Shown: positions 44,556-53,829 of the stretch, piece after piece
How the letters are laid out: each line of letters starts with the position of its first letter
Position numbering within the stretch: position 1 is the stretch's first letter
Assembly (NCBI GenBank): GCA_963667375.1
Contig: OY763323.1
Span: forward strand, 3,720,001-3,784,000
Source of the DNA: G963556115 sp963667375
Lineage (GTDB): Bacteria > Planctomycetota > SZUA-567
DNA: 64,000 nt
Direction: 5' to 3'
The notes under the pieces: generated by a model
Databases searched by the model: none
The model's input: the letters and a program-made list of their open reading frames with translations, nothing else
Told to the model about the DNA's origin: nothing
Translations under genes and position numbers: made by a program

Positions 44556-45197
44556 TCAGTGTTCAGTAACCGTAGTGTAGAAACAGCCGACAATCAGATC
44601 AATAACATAAGCGCCCTGATCGATTAGTCCCTGAGATTTTTCGGAGAAGGTAGCCGCCTTGCCATGCTGCGCCACCATATTCCTGGTGCTCTCCAGAGCT
44701 TCGCTGCTGGTCTGACGTATTACCTCCATCGCTTCAGTCAGCGGTGCCGCCCCGAGTTCAGCCAGCTTATCAGCCACCGGCTTCAACACATCAATGACCG
44801 TTTTCTCTCCGGGTTTAGCTTTACCGCGTTTGAGCACCACCTCCAGAAATTCCGCGAAAAAAGCCGCCAGTTCCGGTGTCTGAATAACCTCCGCACCCTT
44901 GAGCGCCTTGCCGCCGCTCATAAAGCCGCTGCCCATCAAAGTTCCCATAGTGGAAGGTGCCGCCGAAGCCATCTTCATCCCAACCTTCATGATAACCTTG
45001 GAGATGTCCCCTTCACCGGCATCAAGGCGCGCTGCAACTTCAGCCGCGCCGGCAGCAAAGGCCTTATCCATGGTAATTCCCAGATCACCGTCACCAACAA
45101 CACTATCCATCTCTATAAGTTTTTCACGTTCACTGGCCATCTTCTCCTTCAAGGTATCGAAGAGTATCGGCAGCTCCGCCAGACCTATTTTTTCCAT
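44556..45197 (-). CDS. dhaL: Dihydroxyacetone-kinase-like ADP-binding subunit (DhaL)
   Basis: 213 residues, DAK2 fold. The Mg-ADP site is VGDGDLGITM, where the His usual after the third Asp is Leu, and RGKAKPGEKTVIDVL is kept. The region normally reading GRASYLGERS is altered (GKAATFSEKS). These changes suggest a kinase for a ketose other than dihydroxyacetone, such as erythrulose, but this is inference. It lies 135 nt after dhaK on the same strand, in one operon with a CUT2 transporter. AAAGGA precedes the ATG. Confidence 0.88.
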   Translation of the reverse strand: MEKIGLAELPILFDTLKEKMASEREKLIEMDSVVGDGDLGITMDKAFAAGAAEVAARLDAGEGDISKVIMKVGMKMASAAPSTMGTLMGSGFMSGGKALKGAEVIQTPELAAFFAEFLEVVLKRGKAKPGEKTVIDVLKPVADKLAELGAAPLTEAMEVIRQTSSEALESTRNMVAQHGKAATFSEKSQGLIDQGAYVIDLIVGCFYTTVTEH

Positions 45198-45258
45198 CAG
45201 AGAATCCTTTCAACTTTCCTTTCTGACTGTAATACCGTTAACCTATACGGTAAAGCTG

Positions 45259-45320
45259 ATACCCTGCCGCCTCCCCCGGCACAAATGATCTTACCGGCAC
45301 AAAGACTGTAAACAGGGTAT
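45259..45320 (-). promoter_or_regulatory. Long-range hairpin between dhaK and dhaL
   Basis: ATACCCTG (45313-45320 read on minus) pairs with CAGGGTAT (45259-45266), enclosing a direct repeat TTTGTGCCGG. A second small hairpin TACCGT/ACGGTA follows it at about 45233-45252. Possible expression-balancing element. Confidence 0.35.
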
Positions 45321-45332
45321 AAATAAAACCTC

Positions 45333-46334
45333 TTACTTCTGAATAAAGAATGGTGTCTGCGCCGGTTTCAACAGATATGCCTTCAGTTCCTCATCAAGCT
45401 TCAGAAGTGATATTGAAGCCCCGGTCATCTCCATACTGGTTGCAAATTCACCGATATAGTTCTTGACTATCTTTATGCCTTTTCCCTTGAGTACCTGCGC
45501 CACCCGGCGATAAATAATATACTGCTCCTCCAGTGGTGTCGCACCGAGACCGTTGATCAGCACGGCCACCTCATCACCGGAGACATACGGCAGATCATTC
45601 AGAATCGGCTCGAGCATCTCATCAACGATCTTATCCGCCTCGATAAGCTCACCCCGCCGCACTCCAGGTTCACCGTGAATTCCCATGCCGATCTCCATCT
45701 CGTTATCATCCAGCGTAAATGAAGGTTTTCCTACTTCCGGTATGGTACAGGGTGTAAACGCCACCCCCATAGTCCGGACATTATCCACAGCCTTCTGCGC
45801 CACCCGCATCACCTCATCCAATGACAGCATTGCCTCTGCAGCCGCACCGGCACATTTGAAGACAAAGAAGATCCCGGCAACCCCGCGGCGCTTATCCTCC
45901 TCGCCCTTCTTTTTACTTGCCACATCATCCTTACCGGTAAGATTGAGTACCCGGATATCATCCATCTCCGCCATCTCGGCCGCCATCTCAAAATTGATAA
46001 TATCACCGCTGTAATTACCATAGATATACAGTGCTCCGGCGCCGGTATCAATCTCCTTGGTAAGCTCATACATCTGTTCGGCGCTGGGAGACTGAAAGAC
46101 CCCGCCGATAGCACAGCCGTCGAGCATGCCCTCACCGACATAGCCCAGGAAGAGCGGAAGATGCCCGCTGCCGCCGCCTGTTGCCAGAGCGACCTTCCCC
46201 TGCTTCTTCTCTCCGGCCTTAACAAGGCAGCGCATATCGTCATTGATATAGGTTACCATATCCGGATGGGCTGTATACAGTCCTTCCAGCATTTCATCAA
46301 CATAATCTTCCGCATTGTTTACAAATTTCTTCAT
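45333..46334 (-). CDS. dhaK: Dihydroxyacetone-kinase-like substrate-binding subunit (DhaK)
   Basis: 333 residues, DAK1 fold. It keeps GGGSGH, the YSGD aspartate, and the active-site histidine of GIHGEPG that covalently holds the ketose. It differs from E. coli DhaK at GSGHLP (usually GSGHEP) and GNYSGD (usually KNYTGD), so the substrate may differ. No PTS partner DhaM is seen, so phosphate would come from ATP via DhaL. It lies in an operon downstream of sugar transporter genes; similar kinases act on erythrulose in known tetritol pathways. AAGGAAG precedes the ATG. Confidence 0.9.
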   Translation of the reverse strand: MKKFVNNAEDYVDEMLEGLYTAHPDMVTYINDDMRCLVKAGEKKQGKVALATGGGSGHLPLFLGYVGEGMLDGCAIGGVFQSPSAEQMYELTKEIDTGAGALYIYGNYSGDIINFEMAAEMAEMDDIRVLNLTGKDDVASKKKGEEDKRRGVAGIFFVFKCAGAAAEAMLSLDEVMRVAQKAVDNVRTMGVAFTPCTIPEVGKPSFTLDDNEMEIGMGIHGEPGVRRGELIEADKIVDEMLEPILNDLPYVSGDEVAVLINGLGATPLEEQYIIYRRVAQVLKGKGIKIVKNYIGEFATSMEMTGASISLLKLDEELKAYLLKPAQTPFFIQK

Positions 46335-46379
46335 TGTCTTCTTCCTTATTAAAATAACCTGCTAAAGTTAGTAGCAATT

Positions 46380-47429
46380 TTATGACGACTGGTGCGACTG
46401 GCACATATTACGCCGCTGTTCGCTAAGACGCTTCTTCTCCCGCTCTTCATCCCGCTTATGCATATAATAGTTGAAGACGATAATAAAGATAAGGAACGCC
46501 CCCCAGGTGAAATCACGGGCGAAATTATTGAAGCGGAGAAGATTGAAACCACTGGAAAGAAACTGCAGCCCGATCACTGAAATGACCACACTCGAGATCT
46601 TGCCGAAGCCGCCGGTCCAGTCCACACCGCCGAGCAGACATACCAGAATCGCCTGCAGAGTATATGAGGCACCATAATCAGCCTTGGCGGAATTGGTACG
46701 GGCGATCATGATCAGCCCAGCGATACCTCCGAGAAGCCCTACCAGCATATAGGTCTTGAGCAGAACATTCTCATTATTTATTCCTGAAAACCGGCTGGCG
46801 ATATTATTGCTGCCCACCAGATAGATACGCTTGCCGAATGCCGTCTTCTTGAGTATTACCGCGAGAAATACCACCACCAGCGCATAGATCAGAAATGGGA
46901 ATGGTATCCCCAGCACCTTGCCGTTACCGGCAAAGATAAAACTCTCAGGAAAACCGAATACCGCGTACCCTTTGGTTATGATCACCGCCATACCGCCATA
47001 GAGCTGGAACGTACCGAGTGTCGCCAGAATCGGATGAATACGGACAGTACCGATAATATAGCCGTTGAAAAGACCGCATAGCATCGACACCGCCAGCGAG
47101 ACCAGCACCGCCAGAAAGACGACACTCAGCCCCGCACCCTCTTCACCGCCAAGACGTGTCATAATAATAGCTGCAAGCACACTTGAAAGATTGGCGATAC
47201 CGACTATCGACAGATCGATACCACCGGTGATCAGTGCCACCATGATACCGAGAGAGAATACTCCTAATTCCGGAAAAGAGTAGAGCATGGACTGTATATT
47301 GCGCACCGAGACAAACTTGTCAAAACGCAGAATTGACATCAGCACAAATATCGCGAAGACGATTATCAACAGACGGTCTCTATCAGGATCACGGAAAGTA
47401 GAGTTCTTTAATTTACTGATTATATTCAC
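46380..47429 (-). CDS. CUT2-type sugar ABC transporter permease (second of pair)
   Basis: 349 residues, RbsC/LsrD family: VALITGGIDLSIVGIANLSSV, GKRIYLVGSNNIASRFSGI. The long, charged, His- and Arg-rich C-terminal tail after the last membrane segment is unusual. GTG start with AGGAG seven bases upstream. With the permease at 47449-48438 it would form a heterodimeric channel, as in LsrCD-like systems. Confidence 0.93.
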   Translation of the reverse strand: MNIISKLKNSTFRDPDRDRLLIIVFAIFVLMSILRFDKFVSVRNIQSMLYSFPELGVFSLGIMVALITGGIDLSIVGIANLSSVLAAIIMTRLGGEEGAGLSVVFLAVLVSLAVSMLCGLFNGYIIGTVRIHPILATLGTFQLYGGMAVIITKGYAVFGFPESFIFAGNGKVLGIPFPFLIYALVVVFLAVILKKTAFGKRIYLVGSNNIASRFSGINNENVLLKTYMLVGLLGGIAGLIMIARTNSAKADYGASYTLQAILVCLLGGVDWTGGFGKISSVVISVIGLQFLSSGFNLLRFNNFARDFTWGAFLIFIIVFNYYMHKRDEEREKKRLSEQRRNMCQSHQSS

Positions 47430-47448
47430 GTTATCTCCTAATTTATTA

Positions 47449-48438
47449 TCAACTTGTTAATTTCGCAGCCGAACGTCTGCGTGCCAGTGCCGGAATGCCC
47501 GTAGCCAGCAGAATAATACAGCCGGTAGTCATCCGCTGCCAGTAACTGGGGATACCGAGAAATATCAGACTGTTGTTGACCAGTGTCATCAGTACTACCC
47601 CGAGAAATGTTCCGATGACCGTTCCCTTGCCGCCACCGACATTGGCACCTCCCAGAACCGCCGCGGCGATTACATTGAGCTCGGTACCGATCAGATCGAA
47701 AGGATTGGAGTTACGCATAAATGCTGAATGAATAATACCGGCCAGACCGGCAGTAACCCCGACAAACGGATAGATAAACAGTTTGACCTTCTTTACATTT
47801 ATGCCCGCCCGTTCCGCCGAACTCTGCGATCCGCCGATAGCGTAAATACTCCGACCCAGCATGGTAAAACGCAGAATGGCGAAGGTTATCAGCATCACCG
47901 CCAGCATTATCAGAAATGCCACCGTCAGCCCCACCTTCTGACCGCCGCCAATAGCCGTCACCAGTATCTCACTCCGTGAAAAGTTGGTCATATTGCTGGG
48001 CAGAACATTAACAATTCGCGTACTCACAAAGGTATAGATAAAGCCCGCAAAGGCGTAGCTTGTACCGAGAGAAACAATCATGGTCGGAAAGTCAAAGAGA
48101 CTCACCAGCAGACCATTGACCAGCCCCAATACTCCGCCAATACCCATTGCAATTACAAAACCGGCGATTACCGGTCCATTATACCCGTATTCAACCATCC
48201 ATTTACAGGTAAGATACATACTGAATGCCGCCACCGCCGTCATTGAGACATCAATACCGCCAGAAAGCAGCACCATAAGTGTTCCCATCGCGAAAATACC
48301 CATCACCACCGTACTCTTGCCGAGTGAGAAAATATTACGCAACGAGAAGAAAGCAGTGTTATTCATCCCTATTATTACTGCCAGCACAATTATCACCAGC
48401 AATATATAGAACTCTTGTCGCTTTATAAGATTTTTCAT
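47449..48438 (-). CDS. CUT2-type sugar ABC transporter permease (first of pair)
   Basis: 329 residues: MVLLSGGIDVSMTAVAAFS, GRSIYAIGGSQSSAERAGI and GGANVGGGKGTVIGT are RbsC-family features. GAGAT precedes the ATG. It is followed 19 nt later by the second permease gene. Confidence 0.93.
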   Translation of the reverse strand: MKNLIKRQEFYILLVIIVLAVIIGMNNTAFFSLRNIFSLGKSTVVMGIFAMGTLMVLLSGGIDVSMTAVAAFSMYLTCKWMVEYGYNGPVIAGFVIAMGIGGVLGLVNGLLVSLFDFPTMIVSLGTSYAFAGFIYTFVSTRIVNVLPSNMTNFSRSEILVTAIGGGQKVGLTVAFLIMLAVMLITFAILRFTMLGRSIYAIGGSQSSAERAGINVKKVKLFIYPFVGVTAGLAGIIHSAFMRNSNPFDLIGTELNVIAAAVLGGANVGGGKGTVIGTFLGVVLMTLVNNSLIFLGIPSYWQRMTTGCIILLATGIPALARRRSAAKLTS

Positions 48439-48495
48439 ATCTCTTTATACCTATTTCATTAGTTCAAGCTTATACTCAGAAAACTGCCCGACACC

Positions 48496-50007
48496 TTACC
48501 GCAACTCTTTCATCATGGCAATGATGTCATTCTCATCAGATTCACTGCAGTTGAATTCACAGGTAATCTCACCCTTATGCATCAGAATAACCCTGCTGGT
48601 ATTCTGAATCAGCTCTGGCAGATCATCCGAGATCATCAGCACCGCCAGACCTCTGCTGGCGAGCTCCTTAAGCTTCTTGTGAATTTCTTCCTTGGAACCG
48701 ATATCAACTCCGACAGTCGGACCGTTGAGCATCAGAATCCTGACATCGGTAGCCAGCCATTTACCGAGTACGACACGCTGCTGATTACCGCCAGAAAGGC
48801 TGCTGACAGGATTACTGGTGTCCGGGGTCACGACCTTCATGTCAGATATCTGCCTATCGACAATCCTCCTGCCCTCGGCATCATTGAGCAGTCCGAAAGC
48901 GCCCTTGATCTTATCAAGAATTCCAACTATGATATTATCCTTGATCGGCTGATCCAGAAACAGCCCCTCTGTCAGCCGGTCTTCCGGCACCAGACCTATC
49001 CGGTTTTCCATAGCTCTCTGAATATTGTCAATCTTCACCTCCCGGCCGGACAGAATGACTTTGCCGGTACTGTACGGACGCAGTCCGAAGAGTGATTCCA
49101 TCAGTTCATTCCGGCCACACCCTAGGAGCCCGGTAATTCCGACAATATCTCCGGGATTAAGACTGAAAGAAATATTCCGGAAATCCTTGCCGTTTCCCAG
49201 ACCACTGAGTTCAAGCGCCGGTGGAGTATGCTCCTTCTGCACAAACGGCACAAACCTCGTCTTACTTATATCCCTGCCGGTCATATGATTGGTTATCAGC
49301 GCTTCATCATAATCTTTGGTGTTACCCTCTGAAACCATCGCCCCGTTACGCAGGATAGTGATTTTCTCGCTAATCTCCAGAACCTCTCTGAGCTTGTGGC
49401 TCACAAACAGAGTCGCGATTCCCTTACTCTTCAAATCCAGTATTATCGAAAAAAGCTTGTCCACTTCGTTCTGTGTCAAAGCTGTTGTAGCCTCATCCAT
49501 TACTATAAGCTTGGCATCATTCACCATAGCTCTGGCAATAGCAATAAGCTGCCTGTCAGCGACAGACAACTCTTCAGTAATAGCGTCCAGCGGCAGATCA
49601 ATACCGATTTTATCCAGTGCCGCGCTCGCTATTTTCCTAGCTTCACGTTTACTGTAAAATTTTCTCTTATTCTCACACAACGAATTCATGGCGATGTTCT
49701 CCGCCACGGTGAGATTCGGAAATAATGAAAAATCCTGGTATATTATCTGTACCCCTTCACCCATAGACTCAATCGGAGTTATTCGCTCATAAGCGTTATT
49801 ATTTATCCGTATCATCCCGGACTCAGGTTTATAAACACCAGAGAGCACCTTGATAAGTGTAGATTTTCCAGAGCCGTTCTCCCCGGCGAGACAGCGTATT
49901 TCACCAGGTTTCATCCGCAGACTTACACGTTTAAGTGCATGCACCCCGGAAAATTTTTTATCAATATTTTCTAATTGTATAAACTCATCTTGCATTTTAT
50001 TATCCAT
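48496..50007 (-). CDS. CUT2-type sugar ABC transporter ATPase with altered second Walker B
   Basis: 503 residues from the ATG at 50007; the frame extends upstream through the intergenic hairpin, and an ATG at 49995 is also possible. NBD1 has GENGSGKST and LIVMDEATTAL. NBD2 has GLLGCGRNEL and LSGGNQQRV, but Walker B reads ILMLNGPTVGVDIG, where Asp-Glu is replaced by Asn-Gly. So NBD2 probably does not hydrolyse ATP and NBD1 supplies the working catalytic site. It is paired with two different permeases and a binding protein. Confidence 0.92.
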   Translation of the reverse strand: MDNKMQDEFIQLENIDKKFSGVHALKRVSLRMKPGEIRCLAGENGSGKSTLIKVLSGVYKPESGMIRINNNAYERITPIESMGEGVQIIYQDFSLFPNLTVAENIAMNSLCENKRKFYSKREARKIASAALDKIGIDLPLDAITEELSVADRQLIAIARAMVNDAKLIVMDEATTALTQNEVDKLFSIILDLKSKGIATLFVSHKLREVLEISEKITILRNGAMVSEGNTKDYDEALITNHMTGRDISKTRFVPFVQKEHTPPALELSGLGNGKDFRNISFSLNPGDIVGITGLLGCGRNELMESLFGLRPYSTGKVILSGREVKIDNIQRAMENRIGLVPEDRLTEGLFLDQPIKDNIIVGILDKIKGAFGLLNDAEGRRIVDRQISDMKVVTPDTSNPVSSLSGGNQQRVVLGKWLATDVRILMLNGPTVGVDIGSKEEIHKKLKELASRGLAVLMISDDLPELIQNTSRVILMHKGEITCEFNCSESDENDIIAMMKELR

Positions 50008-50080
50008 TGTATAAACCGTGTATCTTCTTTTCTCGTTACAGTATCCCGGCATTGCGCCGGCATACGCACAGGCAATAACA

Positions 50081-50116
50081 GAGGGAGCCATTTAACATGG
50101 ACACCATGACTCCCTC
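50081..50116 (-). terminator. Stem-loop between binding-protein and ATPase genes
   Basis: 11-bp stem (GAGGGAGTCAT / ATGGCTCCCTC on the minus strand, one wobble), 41 nt after the binding-protein stop and without a following T-run. Confidence 0.6.
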
Positions 50117-50156
50117 AAAAATACCGCATGATATTCTGAATTTAACCGATATGGAA

Positions 50157-51158
50157 TTAGAAGTTGTACTTGTCCATGTTATCCTTGTTGACAAATACCC
50201 ATGCCTGTCCATAGAAAAGATTTGGCTTCTTTGGATCCTGTTTGATTGAGTTATAACCTTCGATACCGAGGTCGGTACCGTCTTTGAGCTGATCCTTCTT
50301 GCCGTCAAGAATACGTACGGCAATTTCATTCATAGCCTTACCTGCCATAGCTGGATCCCAGAAAGCGATATAATCAACCGCACCGGTCTCCAGATACTGT
50401 TTGCAGACACTTGGCAGACTTGTACCGACAACACTTACCTGATCAGCCAGTCCGGCTTCTTCAACAGCCAGTCCAGCGCCAGGAGCGGTGGTACTTGCAC
50501 TGCCGAGAACACCTTTGAGGTCAGGATAGGCAGTCAGAAGATCTTTGGTTTTTTCATAGGCCTTATTCTGATCATCATAATCCTCATTTCTTCTGCTTAC
50601 AAGTTTCATTTCAGGATAGTCTTTCTGCTGTGCAGCCTCGGCACCATCCATCCATTCATTGTGAGACTTACTGGTAAGACTACCGACGAAGTTGGTGTAT
50701 TCACCCTTCTTGCCCATCTTCTCAGCGAGGAATTTCAGCATCTGCGCACCGTATGCCTGATTCTGGAAGGCTTCAATAATCGCATCGGCATTCTTCTGAT
50801 CAGAGGCTTCATGAACAACTACAATAATACCGGCGTCACGCGCACGTTTCAGAACAGGCTCAAGTGCTTCAGGTGAGAACGGAACCACGCAGATAGCATC
50901 AACCTGCTGAGCGATAAGATTTTCAATTATCTGCACCTGTTGTGCAGCATCTGCCTGCGCCGGTCCCATAAAAATTGTTTCATGACCGGTTTCTTTCCCA
51001 TACTCTTCCACACCCTGACGCATTCTGTCAAACCAAGGAATACCATCAATTTTAACGACTGTAGCGATTGTATACTTCTTGTCCGAAGCCTGAGAGACAT
51101 TAAAGACTGTGCAGAACACAGCAACAAGCACAAACAAAGACAGGATAAATTTTTTCAT
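50157..51158 (-). CDS. CUT2-type sugar ABC transporter substrate-binding protein
   Basis: 333 residues from the ATG at 51158 (GGAGAATGCT upstream); the longer frame has no ribosome site. Signal peptide MKKFILSLFVLVAVFCTVF..., cleavage near SQA. Ribose/AI-2-type fold: IAQQVDAICVVPFSPEALEPVL, GIIVVVHEASDQ, DLKGVLGSASTTAPG. First gene of the operon with ATPase, two permeases, DhaK and DhaL. Ligand is inferred to be a small ketose or polyol. Confidence 0.92.
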   Translation of the reverse strand: MKKFILSLFVLVAVFCTVFNVSQASDKKYTIATVVKIDGIPWFDRMRQGVEEYGKETGHETIFMGPAQADAAQQVQIIENLIAQQVDAICVVPFSPEALEPVLKRARDAGIIVVVHEASDQKNADAIIEAFQNQAYGAQMLKFLAEKMGKKGEYTNFVGSLTSKSHNEWMDGAEAAQQKDYPEMKLVSRRNEDYDDQNKAYEKTKDLLTAYPDLKGVLGSASTTAPGAGLAVEEAGLADQVSVVGTSLPSVCKQYLETGAVDYIAFWDPAMAGKAMNEIAVRILDGKKDQLKDGTDLGIEGYNSIKQDPKKPNLFYGQAWVFVNKDNMDKYNF

Positions 51159-51202
51159 AGCATTCTCCAAAAAATAAAACAAAACAAACCCAACACAACT
51201 TG

Positions 51203-51232
51203 AGTTTATCACATGGATTAGTAGTTGGTCAA
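51203..51232 (-). promoter_or_regulatory. Promoter of the DhaKL-linked sugar operon
   Basis: On the minus strand -35 TTGACC (51227-51232), 18-bp spacer, -10 TAAACT (51203-51208). AATCCATGTGATAAACT (51203-51219) matches 15 of 17 bases of the promoter at 4116-4132. Confidence 0.5.
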
Positions 51233-51618
51233 GTTATGCTATAAAATTTTTTATACTTTTTTTAGTTGTTTAACAAAAAATCATTAGGTATTATATAGTT
51301 ACAAGAAGATATGAGCTTAATTTTTTTTTATATTTTCACTATGCAGTTACCAGCGTTCGTTAGCCACACAACGACTGAGCTTGTAACCATATGATTGATT
51401 AGGAAGTTATAGATATCGGGGTTCAGCACGATTTATAACCGGCATGAAGATATCAACTAAAATTTTTTAAGTACATAAGCGACTGATTTTTAGCTTTTTT
51501 TGATCTTCTACCGGTAAAATATTGACGAAAGGCAGATGAATTAAAACCAGATATTATCAGCTTTTGTATCATAATTCTTACTCGATACGTTAGAAACATC
51601 TGATTGAAGGGGATACAC
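51233..51618. other. AT-rich divergent control region
   Basis: Between the binding-protein promoter (minus) and the second lacI gene (plus). No ORF or RNA gene. AAGGGGA at 51607-51613 is the lacI ribosome site. Confidence 0.5.
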
Positions 51619-52650
51619 ATGAAAGTAGGAATAAAAGAGATTGCAGAGAAAGCCGGTGTTTCCGTTGCTGCGGTTTCTTTGGCACTGAATAATAAACAGG
51701 GTGTAGGTGATGCCACCAGAGAGCGCATTATAGATGCGGCGAAAACCCTTGGCTACCCGGTTATGGGTAAGACAGAGATAGATGACGAACCAAGCACGGT
51801 CAGATTTCTCAAAATCTCCCGGCATGGGCATACGGTCAACGTCGACCATGAATATTTTATCGCCGACTACCTCAACGGAGTCATGGACTCTGCCAAGCTT
51901 CACAACATGATTGTCGAGATCGAAGCCTTTGGTCCCGAGGTACCTATCAGCGAGATTATCAGCAAAATAGCGGGCAGTCCGCAGATTGCCGGTTATATTG
52001 TACTGGCAACCGAGCTGAATGAAGAGGATATAATGCTGTTCAATGCCACCGGAATGAAGATTGTATTTATTGATGTCTATATCTTCAATGTCTGTGCAGA
52101 CTATATCAATATGAATAATACTGAAGCTGTATATAAAGTAATCAGTTATCTCAAAGACCTGAAGCACCGGGATATCGGCATGCTAAAGAGCTCAATCTCC
52201 ACCGGCAACTTCAAGCTGCGTGAATTAGCCTACTACCGGTCTATGGAGACTTTGGGACTGACCCTGAATACTGATTATGTTTTTGATGTCGACTCAACAT
52301 TTGACGGCGCGTACAAGGATATGAAAGCTCATCTGGAAAACGGCAGAAAACTGCCCAGTGCTGTGTTTGCGGTAAACGACATTGTTGCTCTGGGAGCGAT
52401 GAAGGCGCTGCAGGAGAAGAATATAGCGGTTCCCGATGATATTTCAATCGTCGCCTTTGACAATCTGTCCATGTCAGAGATTACAAATCCTCCGCTCTCA
52501 ACAGTAAATGTACCCAAACGCCAGATTGGTCAGGTAGCCCTTGATATGCTGTATCTGAAGCTCCATCACCAGAGCGAACGCGCACCGATGGTGAATCTTA
52601 TCAGTACCGAACTCGTCAAGAGGGAGAGTGTTACCGAGTTCAAGGGCTGA
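51619..52650 (+). CDS. LacI family transcriptional regulator (paralogue 2)
   Basis: 343 residues from the ATG at 51619; an upstream TTG at 51604 is less likely because AAGGGGA sits between. LacI HTH (IKEIAEKAGVSVAAVSLAL) and sugar-binding-like sensor domain. It is close to the LacI protein at 2792-3817 along its whole length (YLNGVMDSAKLHNM, IAGYIVLATEL, TVNVPKRQIGQVALDML). Divergent from the CUT2/DhaKL operon and 24 nt upstream of a TIM-barrel isomerase gene, so it probably controls both. Confidence 0.93.
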   Translation: MKVGIKEIAEKAGVSVAAVSLALNNKQGVGDATRERIIDAAKTLGYPVMGKTEIDDEPSTVRFLKISRHGHTVNVDHEYFIADYLNGVMDSAKLHNMIVEIEAFGPEVPISEIISKIAGSPQIAGYIVLATELNEEDIMLFNATGMKIVFIDVYIFNVCADYINMNNTEAVYKVISYLKDLKHRDIGMLKSSISTGNFKLRELAYYRSMETLGLTLNTDYVFDVDSTFDGAYKDMKAHLENGRKLPSAVFAVNDIVALGAMKALQEKNIAVPDDISIVAFDNLSMSEITNPPLSTVNVPKRQIGQVALDMLYLKLHHQSERAPMVNLISTELVKRESVTEFKG

Positions 52651-52674
52651 TATATCACATATTAAGGAGATATT

Positions 52675-53646
52675 ATGAGCAACTATGCGGTAATTTTAGG
52701 TAACCTCGGCAACACCTGCGATCGCTTCCTCTCAACCGGTTACAAGGATGTGGTTCCCACAGCCGAAATGATTGAACAGGCCGCGAAAATCGCTGATGTA
52801 ACCGGCATCGAACTCGTCGGAACCTGGGACATTAGTCCGGATAATTTTCAGGAGGTAAAATCCTGTCTGCAGGCGAACGGGCTTGAATGTGTAAGTATTA
52901 TTCCCGACCTCTTTTCACAGAAGCAGTGGGGACGCGGGTCGATAGCGGCAAAGGATTCATCCACGCGCGCGGCAGCAATGGACTATCTGCGCACTATGGC
53001 CGAAATAGCTCTGGATCTTGGCTGTCCGATGCTCAACATCTGGCCCGGGCAGGATGGCTATGACTACCCGCTGCAGGCGGATATGATCAAGGAGCGGGAT
53101 TATATGACCGACAATATCACTATCCTGGCCAAAGAATTCCCGAATCTGAAATTTTCACTCGAGTATAAGCCCAAAGAACCACGCAATCATTCATTTATGG
53201 CCAGAGCCGCAGATACTCTGCTGGTCGCTCTGGATACCGGACTCGATAATGTCGGAGTAACTATTGATGTCGGGCATGCATTGTATGCCGGCGAGAATGT
53301 GGCAGAATCCATCGTCATACTAGCCCGCAAGCAGAAGCTCTTCCACATGCATTTCAATGACAATTACCGTTACTGGGACGATGATATGATTGTCGGCTCC
53401 ATTCATCTTCCAGAGTATGTGGAGATGCTCTACTGGCTGCAGAAGGTGGGTTATTCCAGCTGGTACTCAATGGATCAGTATCCGTATCGCGAGGATGGTA
53501 AGCGGGCTCTTGAGACCAGCGTACAGTTCCTCAAAGGAATTGAGAGCTGGCTGGATAGCGCCGCAATGGCTGAAATCACCGAGATAATCCAGAGCGGTGA
53601 TGCCGTGAGCGCCACCAGCTGGGTACACCGTAAAATATTCGGCTGA
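52675..53646 (+). CDS. TIM-barrel sugar isomerase/epimerase (AP endonuclease 2 superfamily)
   Basis: 323 residues. Metal-ligand segments of the xylose-isomerase-like barrel are visible: a Glu in FSLEYKPKEP, Asp/His in TIDVGHALYAGEN, His in FHMHFNDNYRYWDDD, and an acidic/Gln site near SMDQYPYRED. TAAGGAG precedes the ATG. It is co-transcribed with lacI and faces the CUT2/DhaKL operon, so it likely interconverts the imported sugar or the ketose handled by DhaKL. Exact reaction unknown; hydroxypyruvate isomerase or tagatose epimerase-like activities are alternatives. Confidence 0.85.
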   Translation: MSNYAVILGNLGNTCDRFLSTGYKDVVPTAEMIEQAAKIADVTGIELVGTWDISPDNFQEVKSCLQANGLECVSIIPDLFSQKQWGRGSIAAKDSSTRAAAMDYLRTMAEIALDLGCPMLNIWPGQDGYDYPLQADMIKERDYMTDNITILAKEFPNLKFSLEYKPKEPRNHSFMARAADTLLVALDTGLDNVGVTIDVGHALYAGENVAESIVILARKQKLFHMHFNDNYRYWDDDMIVGSIHLPEYVEMLYWLQKVGYSSWYSMDQYPYREDGKRALETSVQFLKGIESWLDSAAMAEITEIIQSGDAVSATSWVHRKIFG

Positions 53647-53727
53647 CTGCATAACAGTAACCTCGGCCTGTCATTAGCAGCAAAACGAAAACACAAAAAC
53701 AATGAACAAATGGCAACCAAAATAACC

Positions 53728-53772
53728 GAACCCGCAACGAGGCTGCCGTTGCGGGTTCACTGTTTTGTTTTA
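53728..53772 (+). terminator. Intrinsic terminator after the isomerase gene
   Basis: Perfect 12-bp stem GAACCCGCAACG / CGTTGCGGGTTC with a 7-nt loop, followed by ACTGTTTTGTTTT. The other strand has GGTTATTTTGG after the stem, so it may also serve the convergent gene at 53830. Confidence 0.85.
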
Positions 53773-53829
53773 CATTATATATAGAAAGACTATAATTTAA
53801 CTCTGCTAGCGTAAGAAAACCGCGCCATA

